Assembly (NCBI GenBank): GCA_910585855.1
Contig: CAJUGZ010000096.1
Coordinates: 1 to 13,921 of the forward strand
Source: an uncultured Lachnospiraceae bacterium
Lineage (GTDB): Bacteria > Bacillota_A > Clostridia > Lachnospirales > Lachnospiraceae
DNA: 13,921 nucleotides
Reading direction: 5' to 3'
Positions 7,643 to 13,772 of the stretch are shown piece after piece (position 1 is the first letter of the stretch; every line of letters begins with the position of its first letter). Below the pieces are notes generated by a model. That model was given only the letters and a program-made list of their open reading frames with translations, had not been told where the DNA came from and made no database searches. The position numbers and the translations under genes were made by a program.

Positions 7643-9532
7643 TTAACCAAGTAAACTAAGAACACCCTGATTCGACTGATTTGCCTGTGCAAGCATAGAC
7701 TGACCTGCCTGTGCCAAAATATTATTTTTAGAATAATTCACCATCTCTGTTGCCATATCCGTATCACGAATCTGAGATTCTGCAGATGTAGTATTTTCTA
7801 CAATATTATCCAAGTTAGCAATCGTATGTTCTAATCGATTCTGAATTGCACCAAGCCCAGAACGCTGAGAAGAAACTTTTGATAATGCTGCAGCAATCGT
7901 TTCAATCGCATCTAATGCATTTTTATCGTCCTCTCCTGTTACCTTTACATCTTTAATGCCTAGTACCGTTGCATTCATAGATTCCAGTTCGATTGTAATC
8001 TGGTTTTCTTTTGTTGCATCTGCGCCTACATGGAAGGACAGCTTTAATTTACCCATTGCAGCCTCTCCCTTTTGTACATAGGCATCTACTTCTTTATCAG
8101 AAGCCTTCTTTAATTCATCTCCGTCTTTAATAAATAATCCGCCATTTACCGTATTGTCATACGTACCATCTTCCTTAAAATAACGATATAATCCATTAGC
8201 TGCAATTTCATTTCCGTCTTTATCACATAACTGCGTTCCTGCTTCTTTACTAACCTTTGAAAGATCTGTCACTTTTCCAACTACAGTATCTTTAATAATA
8301 TTAGAATAATAGTTAGCAGATGGATCCAGCATTGTTCCTGCGGCTACCTCTTGCCCATTACTATCATATAATGTTACTGAGCTTGCTGCTTTATAACCGG
8401 TTACAGTAGCAATATCATTTGTTGCTACTGCAGAATACGTAACGCTTCCTCCTGTTACCGAATCCAGTTTATAATAAGTTGCCGTTGTATCAAACTCCGC
8501 TCCGTTTGCTACAGCCTTAAATTCTGTACCGTCCTTTACATACAACCCAACTGTATTAATCATTTGAACTTTCTCAGAATACTTACTTGTATTAGCATCA
8601 CTAAGACTGGAATAATACGTTGCACCTGTATCAATCACATCTCCTGATGCAACTGCATTTCCATTGACATCATACATAGTCGTAGCCGCTTTATATCCAG
8701 TCGCCGTAACAACTGCTGTACTCGCTACAGCTTTATATTCCACAACACCACTTGAATTTGCTGATAAAGTATAATAAGTTGTGCTTGTGTATTCTGCACC
8801 CTTTTCTACTTCTACATAAGAACTACCGCTTAAAACATAATAACCTGTTGTATTAACCACTGTTGTTGAAACTGAATATGTTGCTCCTGTCAATAATGTA
8901 GGTGCAATTTCTGCTCCTACTTTTGAAGAAGTAACAGATACCTTTTCTCCAACAACTGCTTTTTCTGTATAATAAGTAGCTGTCGCATCCAGCACACTTC
9001 CTGCTGCAACAGTTGAAACACTTCCATCTGTTCCTACTTTATACAAATCTGTATTTGCGATCATTGCCTGTGTCTTATAGGAATAATCGATACCCTTTGT
9101 TCCGTTCTTATCGCCCTTCAGCAAATAAGTTTCGTTGAACTTTGTGGTTTCAGCAACACGGTCAATTTCTGTGATTAACTGATCAATTTCATCTTGAATA
9201 TTCTTTCGATCGGATTCAGAATTTGTACTGTTTGCTGCCTGTACAGCCAATTCATTCATTCTTTGCAACATATCGGTTACTTCTGTCAATGCTCCCTCTG
9301 CTGTCTGTACAGAGGAAATACCATCCTGTGCATTAGAAGAAGCCTTTGTCAAACCACGAATCTGCTTTCTCATCTTTTCCGAAATAGAAAGACCTGCTGC
9401 ATCATCTGCTGCACGATTAATTCGATAACCAGATGACAATTTTTCTGTTGATTTTGCTTGGGAATTTGTTGTGATGCCTAACATTCTGTTGGCGTTCATT
9501 GCTGTAAGATTGTGTTGTACTACCATACTCAT
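7643..9532 (-). CDS. fliC: flagellin with an enlarged repeat-bearing variable domain
   Basis: This is the filament subunit, 629 residues, about twice the minimal flagellin. The conserved N-terminal D0/D1 region begins MSMVVQHNLTAMNANRMLG and includes AADDAAGLSISEKMR (41-55) and LQRMNELAVQAANST (89-103), the region recognised by TLR5 in other flagellins. The conserved C-terminal region runs from about 530 to the end, finishing MLAQANQSNQGVLSLLG. Between about 165 and 450 is a Ser/Thr/Tyr-rich domain with five spaced copies of a VAxG-x(4-5)-xTxYY-like motif (about 174-188, 241-254, 293-307, 340-354, 395-409) and a longer ~99-residue duplication (229-309 against 328-411). It offers many possible O-glycosylation sites. 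The ATG at 9532 has GGAGG 9 nt upstream; Met3 is a less well spaced alternative. Downstream lie glycosylation genes; upstream is csrA. Confidence 0.96.
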   Translation of the reverse strand: MSMVVQHNLTAMNANRMLGITTNSQAKSTEKLSSGYRINRAADDAAGLSISEKMRKQIRGLTKASSNAQDGISSVQTAEGALTEVTDMLQRMNELAVQAANSTNSESDRKNIQDEIDQLITEIDRVAETTKFNETYLLKGDKNGTKGIDYSYKTQAMIANTDLYKVGTDGSVSTVAAGSVLDATATYYTEKAVVGEKVSVTSSKVGAEIAPTLLTGATYSVSTTVVNTTGYYVLSGSSYVEVEKGAEYTSTTYYTLSANSSGVVEYKAVASTAVVTATGYKAATTMYDVNGNAVASGDVIDTGATYYSSLSDANTSKYSEKVQMINTVGLYVKDGTEFKAVANGAEFDTTATYYKLDSVTGGSVTYSAVATNDIATVTGYKAASSVTLYDSNGQEVAAGTMLDPSANYYSNIIKDTVVGKVTDLSKVSKEAGTQLCDKDGNEIAANGLYRYFKEDGTYDNTVNGGLFIKDGDELKKASDKEVDAYVQKGEAAMGKLKLSFHVGADATKENQITIELESMNATVLGIKDVKVTGEDDKNALDAIETIAAALSKVSSQRSGLGAIQNRLEHTIANLDNIVENTTSAESQIRDTDMATEMVNYSKNNILAQAGQSMLAQANQSNQGVLSLLG

Positions 9533-9540
9533 AAAATTTT

Positions 9541-9573
9541 ACCTCCATGTCTTTCTGTGCAAATCCATTTGCA
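9541..9573 (-). promoter_or_regulatory. probable CsrA-binding sites in the flagellin leader
   Basis: Read on the minus strand, 9558-9573 is TGCAAATGGATTTGCA, a short stem presenting GGA in its loop, the classic CsrA target. About 8 nt downstream the Shine-Dalgarno region (9541-9550) reads ACATGGAGGT, a second GGA motif that would be blocked by bound CsrA. Bacillus hag has the same two-site arrangement, in which CsrA represses flagellin translation. The identical 10-mer is the ribosome site of csrA itself. The sites are seen; the binding is inferred. Confidence 0.65.
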
Positions 9574-9624
9574 TCCATTTTTAAATACTAGATTTTTTGT
9601 TTTACCTTTTTTATTTCTGTTACA

Positions 9625-9653
9625 TTTATAATAAAACATCCAAGCCCTGCCAA
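9625..9653 (-). promoter_or_regulatory. candidate sigma-A promoter upstream of flagellin
   Basis: On the minus strand, TTGGCA (9648-9653) is separated by exactly 17 bp from TATAAA (9625-9630), each 5 of 6 to consensus. It lies in the csrA-flagellin gap, about 90 nt before the flagellin ATG, and would give a leader that includes both CsrA-type sites. No sigma-28-like element is present on this strand upstream of flagellin or csrA. Confidence 0.5.
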
Positions 9654-9731
9654 TTTTCAGTACTAATCCTGCGCAGTTTAACGTTCCCTTTATCCGCAGT
9701 ACTCTTCTGCTTATTATCAAAATCAAATTTT

Positions 9732-9989
9732 TCAGCAGCTATTTCTTCCATGCCGCTTTTTCTTTACATACTTTTCTGGATGTTCCACCTCTCTGTAATA
9801 CTTTGGAAGATTTTCCCGCTCCTCCAGATTGGTGATCCGTTTTTCAATCGCCTTGCTTCTGGCAATATTTACTTCTTTTGGTGCTTCAATCATTACTCGG
9901 GTATGATTTGCTGTTCCACCTAAAAATACAATTTTAATATCTTCACCAATCATAAGGTACTCTTCTGTACTCACTGTCAGTCGTAACAT
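9732..9989 (-). CDS. csrA: CsrA-family translational regulator
   Basis: A small (85-residue) RNA-binding protein that represses translation by binding GGA motifs near ribosome sites; in Firmicutes its main target is flagellin mRNA and it is antagonised by FliW. The match includes IGEDIKIVFLGG (14-25), IEAPKEVNIAR (34-44) and the key Arg44. The first strand reads MLRLTVST where most CsrA proteins have MLxLTRR/K, so the RNA-contacting basic residue at position 6 is Val. The tail is long and basic (VKKKRHGR). Flagellin starts about 200 bp downstream. No fliW is visible in the window, unlike the common fliW-csrA-hag order. The ribosome site ACATGGAGGT (9996-10005) is identical to that of flagellin, so self-control is plausible. 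Transcription may come from the invertible segment upstream. Confidence 0.85.
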   Translation of the reverse strand: MLRLTVSTEEYLMIGEDIKIVFLGGTANHTRVMIEAPKEVNIARSKAIEKRITNLEERENLPKYYREVEHPEKYVKKKRHGRNSC

Positions 9990-10073
9990 ACTTCTACCTC
10001 CATGTAATTTTTTTAATTTTTTCTGCTGCCTTGCATAAATCGCCTTTTTTTATCCTATACTACCGATAGAAAA

Positions 10074-10110
10074 ACAAAAGTAACTGAATCTTAACTTGTG
10101 TTACATTTTT
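10074..10110. other. left recombination site of the invertible segment
   Basis: The site has a 13-bp outer arm (10074-10086, ACAAAAGTAACTG), an 11-bp spacer (10087-10097, AATCTTAACTT) and a 13-bp inner arm (10098-10110, GTGTTACATTTTT). Spacer plus inner arm are a perfect inverted copy of the right site. The outer arm matches the ideal arm at only 9 of 13 positions, so this site is less symmetric. Arm-spacer-arm geometry is what a tyrosine recombinase needs. It ends 5 bp from the recombinase stop codon and lies about 85 bp from the csrA start. Confidence 0.8.
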
Positions 10111-10115
10111 TATGC

Positions 10116-10709
10116 CTATAACATAATATTTTGGAAAACAAGATCCTGCTCGTCTTGGTCAATTCCAAGATAGCACTTTGTGATTTGATAAGAAGAATGA
10201 TGATAGATATGCATTAATAACGCCGGAGAAGTTCCCTGCTTCCAAGCATGATAACCAAATGTCTTCCGCAAAGAATGACAGCTAATTGTTCCCTCTAATC
10301 CGCAATAAGTTGCTGCCTCCTTAATAATTCGAAATGCCTGTACCCGTGTAATCGGAAGGTTTTCATCCTTTTGCCCGATAAAAAGAAAATCCTCTGCTTT
10401 TGGAGGATTGTTTTGCTCAGATAAAAAAACATAATAAGAAATCAATGCATCTTTAATATTTTGATTTACAAAAATGCACGAATCCTTTCCTGTCTTTTTT
10501 TCCTTTATATAAATATGTTTCTTTACTTGCCCGCTGTCCGACTCGTAAAGATCACCCCATTTCAGGGAAAGAATATCGGAGATTCGCAGTGCTGTATTTA
10601 ACCCAGTAATCATCAAAAGATAATTTCTAGGGTTCGGATGTACTGTTGCATAATAGGCTTTCATCTTCTGCAAATCCTCTGTAGATTTGATTGGCTGTGC
10701 TGTGTTCAT
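10116..10709 (-). CDS. small tyrosine recombinase (FimB/FimE-type DNA invertase)
   Basis: A site-specific recombinase of 197 residues, the size of FimB/FimE invertases, made of the catalytic domain alone. All active-site residues are visible: Arg42 in NTALRISDIL, Lys72 in KKTGK, His145 and Arg148 in CHSLRKTFGYH, His171 in the HHSS motif, and nucleophile Tyr180 in KCYLGI. I start at 10709 because the ATG there has AAAGGAG about 10 nt upstream. The frame stays open to 10850, but that extension would begin inside the inverted repeat and encode a low-complexity Phe-rich stretch, so I reject it. The gene fills most of the invertible segment and is read toward csrA in this orientation. It most likely acts on the two sites flanking it. 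Confidence 0.92.
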   Translation of the reverse strand: MNTAQPIKSTEDLQKMKAYYATVHPNPRNYLLMITGLNTALRISDILSLKWGDLYESDSGQVKKHIYIKEKKTGKDSCIFVNQNIKDALISYYVFLSEQNNPPKAEDFLFIGQKDENLPITRVQAFRIIKEAATYCGLEGTISCHSLRKTFGYHAWKQGTSPALLMHIYHHSSYQITKCYLGIDQDEQDLVFQNIML

Positions 10710-10794
10710 AATAGATAAGCTCCTTTCTCTTAAGAAAATAAAAAGAAGCCAAAGCAGAACTTTATAAAAAAAATTAAAAAAAAAGAAAAAGCTA

Positions 10795-10822
10795 TAAAGT
10801 AATCTGCTAAAGCTTCCGATAA
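10795..10822 (+). promoter_or_regulatory. sigma-28 (FliA/SigD-type) promoter inside the invertible segment
   Basis: TAAA (10795-10798), a 16-bp spacer, then TCCGATAA (10815-10822), against the consensus TAAA-N15-GCCGATAA (14-16 bp spacing in Bacillus). Expected start is near 10829, just before the right recombination site. It diverges from the recombinase gene and here points away from flagellin. It is the only good match to this class that I found in the non-coding DNA of the csrA-flagellin region on either strand. Confidence 0.75.
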
Positions 10823-10835
10823 TAAAGGTGTAAAC

Positions 10836-10872
10836 AAAAATGTAACACAAGTTAAGATTGTGTTACATTTTT
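10836..10872. other. right recombination site of the invertible segment
   Basis: The inner arm is 10836-10848 (AAAAATGTAACAC), the 11-bp spacer 10849-10859 (AAGTTAAGATT), and the outer arm 10860-10872 (GTGTTACATTTTT). The two 13-bp arms are perfect inverted copies of each other. Inner arm and spacer match the left site exactly in inverted orientation. The spacer is not self-complementary, which would give direction to the exchange. Confidence 0.82.
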
Positions 10873-10873
10873 T
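10836..10873 (+). terminator. intrinsic terminator formed by the right recombination site
   Basis: As RNA, the two perfect 13-nt arms form a hairpin with an 11-nt loop, and the distal arm ends in a run of six T (10868-10873). A sigma-28 transcript starting near 10829 would meet it almost at once. The stem is A/T-rich, so strength is uncertain. Being nearly symmetric, it could also stop minus-strand transcripts entering from the right. Confidence 0.55.
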
Positions 10874-10914
10874 CATGCACTTATAAAAGAAACACAGCCA
10901 ATTAATAGAATCCA

Positions 10915-10927
10915 AGAGGACGCCAGA
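10915..10927 (+). repeat. short copy of the flanking-repeat end motif
   Basis: AGAGGACGCCAGA here is identical to 13771-13783, at the inner edge of the right flanking repeat, and AGGACGCCAGA also appears inverted at 115-125 in the left repeat. The sequence after it is only loosely similar to the flanking repeat. It may be a decayed member of the same family. The 10873-11140 stretch around it contains no credible gene. Confidence 0.45.
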
Positions 10928-10955
10928 ATCCAAAGAAAGGTCGGCTGAACTAGCT

Positions 10956-11103
10956 GAACTCGGAAGGAAGGCCTATGCAGGGTCATCATTTCCCGTCAGC
11001 ACTTAGGCACGGTACTGTTGTATTTTTGTGCCTTATGTATCCGCTATAAAAATAGGAAATGCTAAGCGCAAGCGAACCCGGAATAGACCTTCCTTCCGAA
11101 TTC
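10956..11103. repeat. foldback element: structured RNA gene or small inverted-repeat element
   Basis: Arms 10956-10976 and 11083-11103 are inverted copies (TCGGAAGGAAGG core) with two imperfect positions that become G-U pairs only in the minus-strand RNA. Inside are nested stems: 10980-10983 with 11076-11079, 10987-10993 with 11055-11061, and hairpin 11005-11010 with 11028-11033. CTTAG (11002-11006) could also pair with CTAAG (11062-11066), a pseudoknot. The region is more GC-rich than the surrounding DNA and lies between two terminators. I do not recognise an RNA family. A MITE-like element is the main alternative. Confidence 0.5.
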
Positions 11104-11145
11104 AACGTCCCCCTCCAAACACCTACCCCATAAATTTACACAAAA

Positions 11146-11192
11146 AAACACATGGTATATATTTTAAAATACAATCCATGTGTTTCTTTTTT
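11146..11192. terminator. bidirectional intrinsic terminator
   Basis: Arms AAACACATGG (11146-11155) and CCATGTGTTT (11176-11185) are perfectly complementary, with an inner AT-rich palindrome in the loop. On the plus strand the stem is followed by a T-run at 11187-11192. On the minus strand it is followed by a run of seven T (opposite 11142-11148). It lies 9 bp past the dehydrogenase stop and should end that gene's mRNA. Confidence 0.85.
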
Positions 11193-11200
11193 ATTTATTT

Positions 11201-11959
11201 CTAATTACAGCTTACTCCGCCATCTGCCACAATCACCGATCCATTGATAAAAGCAGCTCCCTCACTGACAAGGAACAATACAACAGAAGCAATATCCTTT
11301 GGCTTACCCTGTGGAATCGACCGATCCAATCCTGCCATCACACGATCTAATCCCAACTGACTGACCTGCTGTCCATTCATTACTTCTGTTTCCACACCAC
11401 CCGGACAAATTACATTACAGCGAATCTTTTTATTTGCATACATATAAGCAGTATTTTTAGTTAAACCAACTAATGCATGTTTTGATGCGGTATAAGCAGC
11501 CCCCGCACGGCAGCCGCAAACTCCTCCAATTGATGCAATATTTACAATATTTCCTCCATTTTCCTGTTTCTCCATAACCTGCACTGCCTTCCTCATTGCA
11601 TACATCGGTCCTGTTAGATTTACAGCTATAATCTTATCCCATATCTCATTTGTTACCTCAGCTACTGTTTTAAATTCATCCAACACCCCTGCATTATTTA
11701 CTAATACATCCAGCCTGCCACATTCCTTTACAGCCAGTTCAATCATTCCCTCATTTACTTCCTGAGAAGAAATATCTCCCGCATATGGAATAATTTTTCC
11801 TGCAAACCCTTCTGCACACTTTGCTAACTCCTCTAACCGTTCTGCCCGCCGAGCAACTACAATTACAACCGCTCCCTCTTTTGCAAATTCTAATGCAATC
11901 TCATATCCCATTCCCGAACTTGCACCTGTTACAACAACTGATTTTCCTTCTAATCGCAT
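11201..11959 (-). CDS. short-chain dehydrogenase/reductase (FabG-like), substrate unknown
   Basis: A 252-residue classical SDR oxidoreductase. The NAD(P)-binding TGASSGMG is at residues 11-18, followed by the NNAG motif in VLVNNAGV. The active site has Ser in NIASIGG and Tyr/Lys in AAYTASKHA, then CPGGVETEV and a C-terminal INGSVIVADGG typical of the family. Length is standard. AGGAGG sits about 8 nt before the ATG, and a strong bidirectional terminator follows the stop, so it appears to be a single-gene transcript. It is separated from the flagellar switch by the foldback element and terminator, and nothing ties it to glycosylation. It could be a 3-oxoacyl-ACP, sugar or alcohol dehydrogenase; the sequence does not say. 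Confidence 0.88.
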   Translation of the reverse strand: MRLEGKSVVVTGASSGMGYEIALEFAKEGAVVIVVARRAERLEELAKCAEGFAGKIIPYAGDISSQEVNEGMIELAVKECGRLDVLVNNAGVLDEFKTVAEVTNEIWDKIIAVNLTGPMYAMRKAVQVMEKQENGGNIVNIASIGGVCGCRAGAAYTASKHALVGLTKNTAYMYANKKIRCNVICPGGVETEVMNGQQVSQLGLDRVMAGLDRSIPQGKPKDIASVVLFLVSEGAAFINGSVIVADGGVSCN

Positions 11960-12208
11960 AACAAAATCCTCCTACTTTTTTATTTATTTTTTGTTTTAAA
12001 AAGAATACTACTTTTTTCAGTATATCATATTTCTGACAAAAATAAACTTATTTGCTATAGAATTTTTACAAAAAATTTTTAATATAATTTTATAGACAAT
12101 CTAAAATTTTAAGTTTAAAATAAAAATAGTTTGAATGTCCTTTATCCAAAAATGCTATCTAGACAATTCGAACCAATCAATATTTTATTACAACACGGAG
12201 GGGTTTTT

Positions 12209-13681
12209 ATGAACTTAGAAATTCTAAAAAATGAAGAAAAAAGAATGAATTTCATTATGTTTTTATTTCTAACGACAATACCTATTATCGCTTTTATCTA
12301 TGTACTGCTCTTTAATGGAGGGGCTTTGCGTGACAGTATCGCTCTTATTATGGTAGGATGCAGTCTTCTTACAAAGATTTTTGAAAAAGCTCTGGGAAAA
12401 TATGCAAAATATATCTATATTTCTATTTTACCGGTTATTGGTGCTGTAACAATCGTAATGGGCACTCCGGGCTGTTTTGGCGCAATGGTAGAAGCATATT
12501 TTCTTGTCCTTTTTTTAGCTGTTCCCTACTACGATCTTTCTGTTATAAACATATGTGTTGTTACAACCATTCTGCCAAATTTAACAGCTATGCTGCTGTT
12601 TCCAGATGCCTATATTGAAATGTATACCGTTTCTATCTGGATCTTTGCCTGCATGGTATATATTCTTGCCATTCTTGTTGCAGTATTAATTGTAAAAAGA
12701 ACACTTTCTCTCTTTTTAACTGTAGAAAAAAAAGAACAGGAAGGAGAAACACTAATTGAAAATGTACGGCAGGCATTTGAAGATTTACAGAAATCCTCTG
12801 AAATTATCTACAATTCTCTGCATGATTTTGAACAAAGTACAACGAAAATTGTTACTTCTACAGAAGAAATTTCAAAAAGTGCAAATGAACAGATTCAGCA
12901 GGTAAGCGACAGTATCACTATTTTTAACGAACTCAGTAATAAAATCGTCCGTTCAGAGGATCAGGTATCACAGACAATCGAAAATATCAATCATCTGAAA
13001 GCGGAAAATGATAAAGGAATTGTAGCTTTTCAAGAACTTTCCAAAAAGTTTGAAGAAAATATCGAATCCACAAAAACAGCATCCAATGGAATGACATCAC
13101 TAACACAAAAATCTGTTTCTATCGGTGAAATTATTGAAAGTATCAATCAAATTACAAAACAGACCAGCCTTCTTGCTTTAAATGCTGCAATCGAAGCAGC
13201 AAGAGCCGGTGAAGCTGGAAGAGGTTTTGCTGTAGTAGCAGATGAAATCAATTCCCTATCGTCAGAATCCACTGCTGCCACACAAAAAATAGACACCATT
13301 TTAAAAGATATCGCTACTACAGTAGAAGATACCAACCAAGTAATTGACTACAACAATATTGTAGTCAAAGAATCCAATGAAAAATTAAACCATACCATTA
13401 ATATATTTAAAAATATACTGCATTCCTCCGAAGAAGTAATTACTATTACCAAACTGTTAAAAACCGATTTAACCATGATTATTGAACTAAAGGAACAGCT
13501 TCTTTATGCAATGGGACAAGTAGAAACCATTTCCAAAAGTTCCGTGCAAAATACAAAAAAAATCAGTACTTTTACAGAAACACAGGCAACTGGTATATCA
13601 GAAATACTCCACTCTATGGAACAGGTACAATCTGGTATCCAACAACTTGCAGAGATATTAAATACTACATACAACAAATAA
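12209..13681 (+). CDS. membrane-bound methyl-accepting chemotaxis protein with a multi-pass N-terminal region
   Basis: A 490-residue chemoreceptor. The cytoplasmic hairpin tip that contacts CheA/CheW is unmistakable: LLALNAAIEAARAGEAGRG at 321-339 followed by FAVVADEI. It is surrounded by a long coiled coil (about 175-480). The N-terminal 165 residues contain about five or six hydrophobic segments (near 14-35, 43-55, 67-84, 93-131, 140-163) with only short loops. It lacks the usual large extracellular sensor, and I see no clear HAMP domain, so it may sense membrane or cytoplasmic cues. I chose the ATG at 12209 because ACGGAGGGG lies a few bases upstream; the frame is open further up but without a ribosome site. 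It is the only plus-strand gene. Its promoter in 11960-12208 is not clear: TATAAT at 12083-12088 lacks a good -35. Confidence 0.92.
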   Translation: MNLEILKNEEKRMNFIMFLFLTTIPIIAFIYVLLFNGGALRDSIALIMVGCSLLTKIFEKALGKYAKYIYISILPVIGAVTIVMGTPGCFGAMVEAYFLVLFLAVPYYDLSVINICVVTTILPNLTAMLLFPDAYIEMYTVSIWIFACMVYILAILVAVLIVKRTLSLFLTVEKKEQEGETLIENVRQAFEDLQKSSEIIYNSLHDFEQSTTKIVTSTEEISKSANEQIQQVSDSITIFNELSNKIVRSEDQVSQTIENINHLKAENDKGIVAFQELSKKFEENIESTKTASNGMTSLTQKSVSIGEIIESINQITKQTSLLALNAAIEAARAGEAGRGFAVVADEINSLSSESTAATQKIDTILKDIATTVEDTNQVIDYNNIVVKESNEKLNHTINIFKNILHSSEEVITITKLLKTDLTMIIELKEQLLYAMGQVETISKSSVQNTKKISTFTETQATGISEILHSMEQVQSGIQQLAEILNTTYNK

Positions 13682-13772
13682 CAGGAATTTTCGTTTTCTT
13701 AAAAAAGACGCCGAAAACCAAAGGAAGCTACAAAAACACAATATTCTGACTGGAAGAAACAGAGGACACCAG

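Larger units (their letters stand above)
10087..10859. mobile_element. predicted invertible DNA segment (flagellar phase switch) carrying its own recombinase
   Basis: The 773-bp segment is bounded by perfect 24-bp inverted repeats (10087-10110 and 10836-10859). It holds a complete tyrosine recombinase and a divergent sigma-28-type promoter facing the right repeat. Inversion would place that promoter upstream of csrA-flagellin, with a leader of about 130 nt. In the orientation given the promoter faces away, so this copy reads as OFF for sigma-28 transcription of flagellin. Repeats and contents are read directly from the sequence; actual inversion is inferred. Confidence 0.8.

Noticed and set aside
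8300..9010. CRISPR-like or satellite repeats
   Set aside because: The periodicity is an in-frame, diverged protein repeat within flagellin, without identical spaced DNA repeats.
9529..9726. 65-codon minus-strand frame between csrA and flagellin
   Set aside because: It starts with a TTG lacking a ribosome site, has no recognisable family, and covers the flagellin leader with its promoter and CsrA-type sites.
10062..10069. CCGATAG on the plus strand as a second sigma-28 promoter facing the recombinase
   Set aside because: The nearest TAAA is 22 bp upstream, outside the allowed 14-16 bp spacing.
10710..10850. 47-residue N-terminal extension of the recombinase
   Set aside because: It would start inside the inverted repeat, encodes a Phe-rich low-complexity stretch, has no ribosome site, and overlaps the sigma-28 promoter. 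The ATG at 10709 has AAAGGAG and gives the normal length.
10961..10978. GGAAGGAAGG resembling the SRP RNA domain IV signature
   Set aside because: In SRP RNA this motif folds on itself as a short hairpin; here it is one arm of a long stem with 11083-11098, and no other SRP features fit.
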